From Sphaerisporangium sp040683095 (GTDB taxonomy: Bacteria; Actinomycetota; Actinomycetes; Streptosporangiales; Streptosporangiaceae), in contig NZ_JBFBCI010000002.1 in the NCBI RefSeq assembly GCF_040683095.1, positions 124,001 through 188,000 of the forward strand: a DNA stretch of 64,000 nucleotides, written 5' to 3'. The notes beneath the pieces were generated by a model that did not search any database, was not told the DNA's origin, and worked only from the letters and a program-made list of their open reading frames with translations. A program made the translations under genes and the position numbers. Shown here piece by piece: positions 59,969 to 64,000 of this stretch (its first letter is position 1; the number at the start of each line of letters is the position of its first letter).

Positions 59969-60826
59969 TCAGTCGCCGTCCCTTCCTCCCTTCACCACCT
60001 CGGCGACGAACGCGGCGACCTCCTCCTGGAACCGGTGGGGCTGCTCGACGAAGGGCAGGTGCCCGGTGCGGGGGAAGATCACCGCGCGGCCCCTCGGGAT
60101 CAGCTCGGCGAGCCGCTCGGCGGCGGCGACGCCCAGGATGAAATCGTCGTCGCCCGCCACCACCAGCACCGGGCAGCGGACACCGGCGAGCAGCACCGGG
60201 TCGTGGTCGGCCATCAGCGAGGCGGCCATTCCCGCCCTGATCGTCTCGGGGGTGTGGAGCGCGAGGAACGCCTGCTTGCGGCCGAGGAACCCGGTCGTGC
60301 CCGCCACCTCCGCGCCGTAATCGCCCGAGACCAGCGGGTAGAGCTGGTCGAACAGCGCCGGCAGCCCCTGGCCGTCCAGCGTCCTGATCCAGGAGGTGAC
60401 GATCCGGCGGTGGCGGCGCCCGCCGAACGGGCTGAGCGCCGGGCCCGCGAGGATCAGGCCCCGGGTCCGCTTCGGATGCGCCAGGGCGAAGTCGCGGCAC
60501 AGCAGGGCCGCGGACGAGGTGCCGAGCAGGAAGGCCTCCCTGACGCCGAGCGCGTCCAGCAGCGTGGCGAGGTCGGCGACGTGATCGGCCCAGACGGCGT
60601 CCGCGCGGGACGACTCTCCCTGGCCGCGCTGGTCGTAGCTCAGCAGGCGGCACTCGTTCTGCAGCCGGGAGGTGAAGGGCCGCCACGAGCTGCTCTCCAT
60701 GAGGAAGTCGTTGACCAGGACGAGGTCGGGCCCGCCCCCGCGCCGCTCGTAGTGCAGTTCGACGCCGGGGCTCACCTCGACCCTGCCGGTCTCGATGGTG
60801 CCGTCGTCGGCGGTCAGGTCGATCAT
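59969..60826 (-). CDS. Alpha/beta hydrolase
   Basis: The protein is 285 aa. Alpha/beta fold with LSYDQRGQGESSRADAVW, nucleophile elbow LLGTSSAALLC (Ser in GTSSA), Asp in VAGDDDFIL and catalytic His in FPRTGHLPFVEQP. Last gene of the operon with the amino acid:[carrier protein] ligase, 90 nt downstream of it. Could be a thioesterase or peptidase releasing the aminoacyl product, by position only. Confidence 0.82.
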   Translation of the reverse strand: MIDLTADDGTIETGRVEVSPGVELHYERRGGGPDLVLVNDFLMESSSWRPFTSRLQNECRLLSYDQRGQGESSRADAVWADHVADLATLLDALGVREAFLLGTSSAALLCRDFALAHPKRTRGLILAGPALSPFGGRRHRRIVTSWIRTLDGQGLPALFDQLYPLVSGDYGAEVAGTTGFLGRKQAFLALHTPETIRAGMAASLMADHDPVLLAGVRCPVLVVAGDDDFILGVAAAERLAELIPRGRAVIFPRTGHLPFVEQPHRFQEEVAAFVAEVVKGGRDGD

Positions 60827-60916
60827 CGGTTCCCCTCCGCGGCGGGAATGGCGACGAGCAGGTGCGCGGCCGATCCGGGGACGGGCACCGGCTCGCCCGG
60901 CGTCGAGCCGCCCGCC

Positions 60917-61777
60917 TCACCGTAGTTTCAGGATCGCCTCGGCGGCCGCCCCGGCGCCGCCGAACCGCGCCGTCAGGACGTGGACCCAGCGCTCCAGGCC
61001 GAACGCGACGCAGCCGCTGCGCGCGGCCGTGCCGTCCGGGAGCCGGATGCCGCAGCGCTCGCCGAAGAAGTCGCCGTGGTGGTCGACCGAGCCGACGGTC
61101 ACGCCGTCCACGACGAACTCCTCCTTGACGGGGAACAGGAGTTGCATGATGGCACGCGAGGCGGTCCTGTCGAAGAACGGATCGGTCGCGACCTCGGTCC
61201 TCATGTCCAGGCCCAGCCTCGCGCCGAGCGCGAGCACCCGCTCCTTGAAGCGGGCGACGTGCTCCCTGGCCCCCTCCGCCGTCCCCACGTGCACGATCTC
61301 GCGCATGGAGAACGCCAGCGGCCGGCGCGGGCCCCCGTGCCGCTCCTCGTTGCGAAAGCAGGTCGCGAGGGTGGTGTGCGCGGCGCCCTCGGCCGGCACG
61401 GTCCGCCCGGCGAGGCTCTGGAAGATCGCGTGGCAGGCGGCCGACGGCAGGACGTACCGCGCGTCGTCGAGCGCCTCGGCAGGCACCGACGCCAGCGGGC
61501 GTTCGGCGATCCGCAGCGACTTCAGCAGCCGCTCGGGATCGGCCGCCGGCACCGGCAGGCCGAGGTGCGGGAAGTCCTCGAAGTGGCCGAGGCCGTCGAG
61601 GAAGTCCGGCCGCAACAGGAAGGGGTACCGGCGTTCGAGGGCTCCGGCCTCCTCGGCCCAGGACAGGATCAGCGCGTCCAGCTCCCGCAGCAGCCGGAGC
61701 TCGCCGGGGCCGAGCACGTCGAGGCCGTCGTTCCCGCGGTCGTCCACCCGGTCGTACACGCCCTGGGTCGTCGTCAT
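60917..61777 (-). CDS. Class II aminoacyl-tRNA-synthetase-like amino acid:[carrier protein] ligase
   Basis: The protein is 286 aa. Motif 2 FRNEERHG (141-148) and motif 3 SGCVAFGLERWVHVL (~255-269) are those of SerRS homologues that lack the tRNA-binding arm. C115, E160 and C256 have the spacing of the catalytic zinc ligands in this family. Such ligases adenylate a small amino acid and load it on the phosphopantetheine of a carrier protein. The ATG is 4 nt after a 48-codon frame's stop, so translation is coupled. No carrier protein gene is recognisable nearby. Confidence 0.82.
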   Translation of the reverse strand: MTTTQGVYDRVDDRGNDGLDVLGPGELRLLRELDALILSWAEEAGALERRYPFLLRPDFLDGLGHFEDFPHLGLPVPAADPERLLKSLRIAERPLASVPAEALDDARYVLPSAACHAIFQSLAGRTVPAEGAAHTTLATCFRNEERHGGPRRPLAFSMREIVHVGTAEGAREHVARFKERVLALGARLGLDMRTEVATDPFFDRTASRAIMQLLFPVKEEFVVDGVTVGSVDHHGDFFGERCGIRLPDGTAARSGCVAFGLERWVHVLTARFGGAGAAAEAILKLR

Positions 61778-61781
61778 CGGG

Positions 61782-61928
61782 TCACCGTCCGTTCCGGGAA
61801 TCGCGTGCCGGTCGTGCGCGGGACGCGGGCATCGGGGAGGTCCGGCGCGGGGTCGTCGTCATCGGCTGGTCCTTCGCTGGGTGGCCGGTCCACGCCGGCG
61901 GGACGAGGGTGCGGCGGGCCGGGGTCAT
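61782..61928 (-). CDS. Possible 48-residue small protein between isochorismatase and ligase genes
   Basis: The ATG overlaps the isochorismatase stop (ATGA) and the stop is 4 nt before the ligase ATG. The peptide MTPARRTLVPPAWTGHPAKD..PARDSRNGR is rich in Pro, Arg and Thr, has no Cys, no hydrophobic helix and no carrier-protein DSL motif. High GC3 and coupling at both ends favour translation, but low complexity argues that it could be spacer. Function unknown. Confidence 0.35.
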   Translation of the reverse strand: MTPARRTLVPPAWTGHPAKDQPMTTTPRRTSPMPASRARPARDSRNGR

Positions 61929-62566
61929 CGGGCGGCGCGCAGCCATTCCAGGAGCCGGTCGGAGGTGGACACGCGGGCGCCGATGCCCGCGCACTCGTCC
62001 AGGCCCCGGGGGTAGATCCGGGAGATCGCGTCCGAGACGACCACGACGTGGAAGTCCCGCTCGCTCGCCTCGTAGATGGTGGTCCTCGGGCAGTTCGGGA
62101 AGTTGGTCCCGATGACGGCGACCGTGTCGACGTCGAGGCCGTGCAGGTGACCGGCGAGCCCGGTCTCGTAGAAGGCGCCCCACCGCGGCTTGTACATCAC
62201 CCACTCGCGGGCGGCGACGGGCTGGGCCTTGCCTTCGAGGAGCGCCTCGTGGTCGAGCAGGAACCCGTCGGGCGGCTGCAGCTCGGACCGCACCTCGCTG
62301 CCCTCGGTCCCGGGCCGGACGACCGGCATGCCCGCGGCGATGAGCGAGCGCCGGGTGATCTCGGCGTTGGAGCCGTCCGCGTGGTAGAGGCGGACCATGT
62401 GGACGATCGGCAGTCTGAGCGCGCGGAAGCCGTCCACCACCGAGCCCATGACCGGGACGAGTTCGTCGGTGCCGGGCATGGCGTGCAGGGAGTCGTTGCG
62501 CGTGAAGTCGTTCTGCACGTTGATGGTGAGCAGCGCGCAGCGCCGCGGATCCAGAGTGTCAGACAT
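61925..62566 (-). CDS. Isochorismatase-family cysteine hydrolase
   Basis: The protein is 213 aa; its start overlaps the upstream gene by 8 nt. Catalytic triad visible: Asp in TINVQNDFTR, Lys in VMYKPRWGAF, Cys in TNFPNCPRTTIYEASERDF. This is the fold of isochorismatases, nicotinamidases and N-carbamoyl amidohydrolases. In this cluster an amidase-type reaction seems likelier than isochorismate hydrolysis since no other chorismate enzyme is present (inference). Confidence 0.87.
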   Translation of the reverse strand: MSDTLDPRRCALLTINVQNDFTRNDSLHAMPGTDELVPVMGSVVDGFRALRLPIVHMVRLYHADGSNAEITRRSLIAAGMPVVRPGTEGSEVRSELQPPDGFLLDHEALLEGKAQPVAAREWVMYKPRWGAFYETGLAGHLHGLDVDTVAVIGTNFPNCPRTTIYEASERDFHVVVVSDAISRIYPRGLDECAGIGARVSTSDRLLEWLRAAR

Positions 62567-63542
62567 TCTCGGTTCCTCCCGTCCCGGCGTGCGCCGCGCG
62601 GATGTCGGAGCGGACCACGACCCGGGCCGGGTCTCCCCCGCAGGCGTGCGCGGCGAGCGGCTCGTCCGCCAGGCCGTCGCAGAGCACGACGCGGTTGAAC
62701 GCCGAGCCGACGCACAGGTCCTGGAACACCTGGGCGCCGGGCGAGAACCGGGCCGCGAGCTGCGGGGTGGTCACGTCCACGGCCTTCGGGCGGCCGTCGT
62801 CGTCGATCACCTCGACCCAGGCGTACGGCACCTCCGCGATCCCCGCGGGGGCGTCGCAGAACCAGCCTCGGCGCGCTTCCGCCTCGTACCCCTCGATGCG
62901 GAAGCGGTCCGCGAGATAGAGGCTGCCCGCGACGCAGCCGGTGGCGCCGAGGTCGTGCACCGCGTCGTAGTCGACCTGCAGGTCCTCCGGCAGCATCTGC
63001 CAGCGCAGGCCGCCTTCGAGGTACTCGTACGCGATCTTGCGCAGCAGCGGGGACACCAGCGGCGTCCTGGTCCCGCGCGTGACCACCGAGGCGGTGTAGG
63101 CGGCCTCGCGCTCCGAGGGGGCGGGGAGCAGGGCGCGGGACCTGCCGCCGCCGAACGATCCGCCCGTGGGCTCGTGCAGGGACCACGCGGCAGGGCCCCG
63201 GCAGTCACCGCACTCCAGGCGCAGCGTGAGACGCCACGCCCGGGGGACGGTCAGGCCGCCGGTCCCGCCGGCGGTGAAACGGAAAAGCGTGCCGAACGCC
63301 CGTTCCGGCAAGGTGCGCCCGGTGCCCGAATAGATGGCCAGGTTGTAAAGGTCGTCGGGGTCGAACAGGCGGTCGGCGCCGTCGTCGGCGTACGGAAGCC
63401 CCGCCTCGGCCAGCTCCGCCAGGTCGCCGTCGTCGCATCCAAGAATCTCGCGGGCGGTCCGGCGGTCCACCGACGGCCTGCCGAACCGGATCGGAACGAA
63501 CGAAATGCGATTCGCGACCGCGGTCCAGTCGACCGAGCTCAT
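62559..63542 (-). CDS. Transglutaminase-like protein with N-terminal HTH-like segment
   Basis: The protein is 327 aa; AGGAGGGTGGG is upstream of ATG 63542. The C-terminal part has DLGATGCVAGSLYLADRFR (Cys203) and PYAWVEVIDDDGRPKAVDVT (Asp256), matching the transglutaminase/amide-synthase core C..HAW(V/I)EV..D, but the catalytic His is Tyr240. Residues ~28-70 (TAREILGCDDGDLAELAEAG..LFDPDDLYNLA) resemble a MerR/excisionase-type HTH. A CxxC pair sits at 111-114. First gene of the operon. Either an amide-forming enzyme with altered chemistry or a non-catalytic binding protein. Confidence 0.6.
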   Translation of the reverse strand: MSSVDWTAVANRISFVPIRFGRPSVDRRTAREILGCDDGDLAELAEAGLPYADDGADRLFDPDDLYNLAIYSGTGRTLPERAFGTLFRFTAGGTGGLTVPRAWRLTLRLECGDCRGPAAWSLHEPTGGSFGGGRSRALLPAPSEREAAYTASVVTRGTRTPLVSPLLRKIAYEYLEGGLRWQMLPEDLQVDYDAVHDLGATGCVAGSLYLADRFRIEGYEAEARRGWFCDAPAGIAEVPYAWVEVIDDDGRPKAVDVTTPQLAARFSPGAQVFQDLCVGSAFNRVVLCDGLADEPLAAHACGGDPARVVVRSDIRAAHAGTGGTENV

Positions 63543-64000
63543 GGCATCCCACCCTCCTTGTCTTTTTCTTGGGCCGCGCACGCGCGGAACACCGTCGCGT
63601 GCGAACAATGCAGGGCCCGTCCGCCGCCTGGGACGAAAGGCGGGCGCGGTGGATCGATTTCGGCGGGAGGGGCTCCGTGACGCAGCCACTGTGACATCCC
63701 GGGCCCGTGTTCGGGGGACGGCGACATGGACGGCGCGAACGCCGGGGAGGGAGAACGGCCGGGTTCACGGGGGCGGACCTGCGGACGGCGGGCTCGGGCG
63801 CAGGGCCGCGCGGGTTCGAACGAGGATTTTCCTCGGTTGGACGTCCCCGCCGCGGACCGGTTTCACGCCGTCCTTCGCCGTGTATTCGCACGCGTCCAGG
63901 ACGACGTACCCTCGTCGCGGGCGTGCCATTACTCCGCCGGACGCCCGCGACGCCCGCATTCGCGTCACCGGACGGCCGTGTTAGCTTTTTCCGTCGACCC
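63543..64000. other. Upstream region of the ligase operon, no certain gene
   Basis: About 460 bp. A minus-strand frame from ATG 63929 to 63765 (54 aa, starts MARPRRGYVVLDACEYTAKD) has GGCGGAG very close upstream and moderate GC3. It is unproven. The rest should contain the operon promoter; no clear -35/-10 pair stands out. Confidence 0.4.

Noticed and set aside
63765..63929. A 54-residue minus-strand peptide gene near the window end
   Set aside because: Ribosome-binding-site spacing is poor, GC3 is moderate and no family is recognised. Kept only as a note in the upstream-region entry.
1..64000. CRISPR array, integrase, transposase or insertion sequence
   Set aside because: No regularly spaced repeats and no recombinase or transposase motif were seen, despite several gene relics and tRNA genes.

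Overview
The window is high-GC DNA (well over 70 percent G+C in most genes) with strong third-position G/C bias, GTG starts, tRNA-Gly(GCC) and tRNA-Val(GAC) genes, long GC-rich hairpin terminators, a deazaflavin (F420)-type oxidoreductase, a DUF3516 helicase and many LacI/ROK-controlled sugar loci. This points to a filamentous actinomycete of the Streptosporangiales/Streptomycetales kind. That placement is inference, since no 16S gene or taxon-specific marker is present.

Layout. (1) 1-4627 is an amino-sugar/cell-wall recycling block: a BadF-type GlcNAc kinase cut by the window edge, a Tat-exported GHL10 hydrolase, and divergently a GH3 beta-N-acetylhexosaminidase and a MurR/RpiR-SIS regulator, with a palindrome in the divergent promoter. 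(2) 4710-7125 holds small membrane and secreted proteins. (3) 7436-12496 is an overlapping three-gene operon: DUF559-type PD-(D/E)XK nuclease, winged-helix-like protein, and a 1,102-residue protein fusing an AAA/STAND-like ATPase to a HerA-like ATPase. It sits beside the truncated 3' end of a CBM2 protein gene with its intact terminator. It is the best candidate for an undescribed (probably defence) system. (4) 12914-22678 is chromosomal housekeeping: SDR/DUF2867, F420 enzyme, rhomboid protease, DUF4031, HD phosphohydrolase, DUF3516 helicase, dusB, ACT protein and two tRNAs. (5) 22660-31519 has a ROK regulator, a decayed MalG permease relic, and a LacI-controlled arabinofuranosidase (GH51)/ABC transporter/GH1 operon. 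(6) 31972-40094 is mixed: a penicillin-binding protein, SRPBCC, hydrolase and DHFR-like proteins, a secreted GDPD, an FtsX-permease relic, and a Crp-type regulator next to a degenerate nucleotide-cyclase-like protein.

(7) 40419-59903 is a beta-glucan/cellobiose-type utilisation region. A CebEFG-BglC-like operon (binding protein, two permeases, GH1) ends in two LacI paralogues. Further on lie a GT-C membrane protein, a frameshifted 5'-nucleotidase, an orphan type II thioesterase, a CBM32-GH16-TIM barrel-CBM32 secreted enzyme, a GH3 beta-glucosidase, a third LacI protein and a DUF305-like lipoprotein. At least eight GAGCGCTC-core palindromes tie these together, and five of them lie just downstream of TTGAC(A/G)-N17 promoters of the same geometry.

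(8) 59969-63542 is a compact operon that looks like a mini biosynthetic cluster: a transglutaminase-like protein with an altered catalytic His, an isochorismatase-type cysteine hydrolase, a coupled 48-codon ORF, an aminoacyl-tRNA-synthetase-like amino acid:[carrier protein] ligase and an alpha/beta hydrolase. No carrier protein is visible, which makes it the second candidate for something new.
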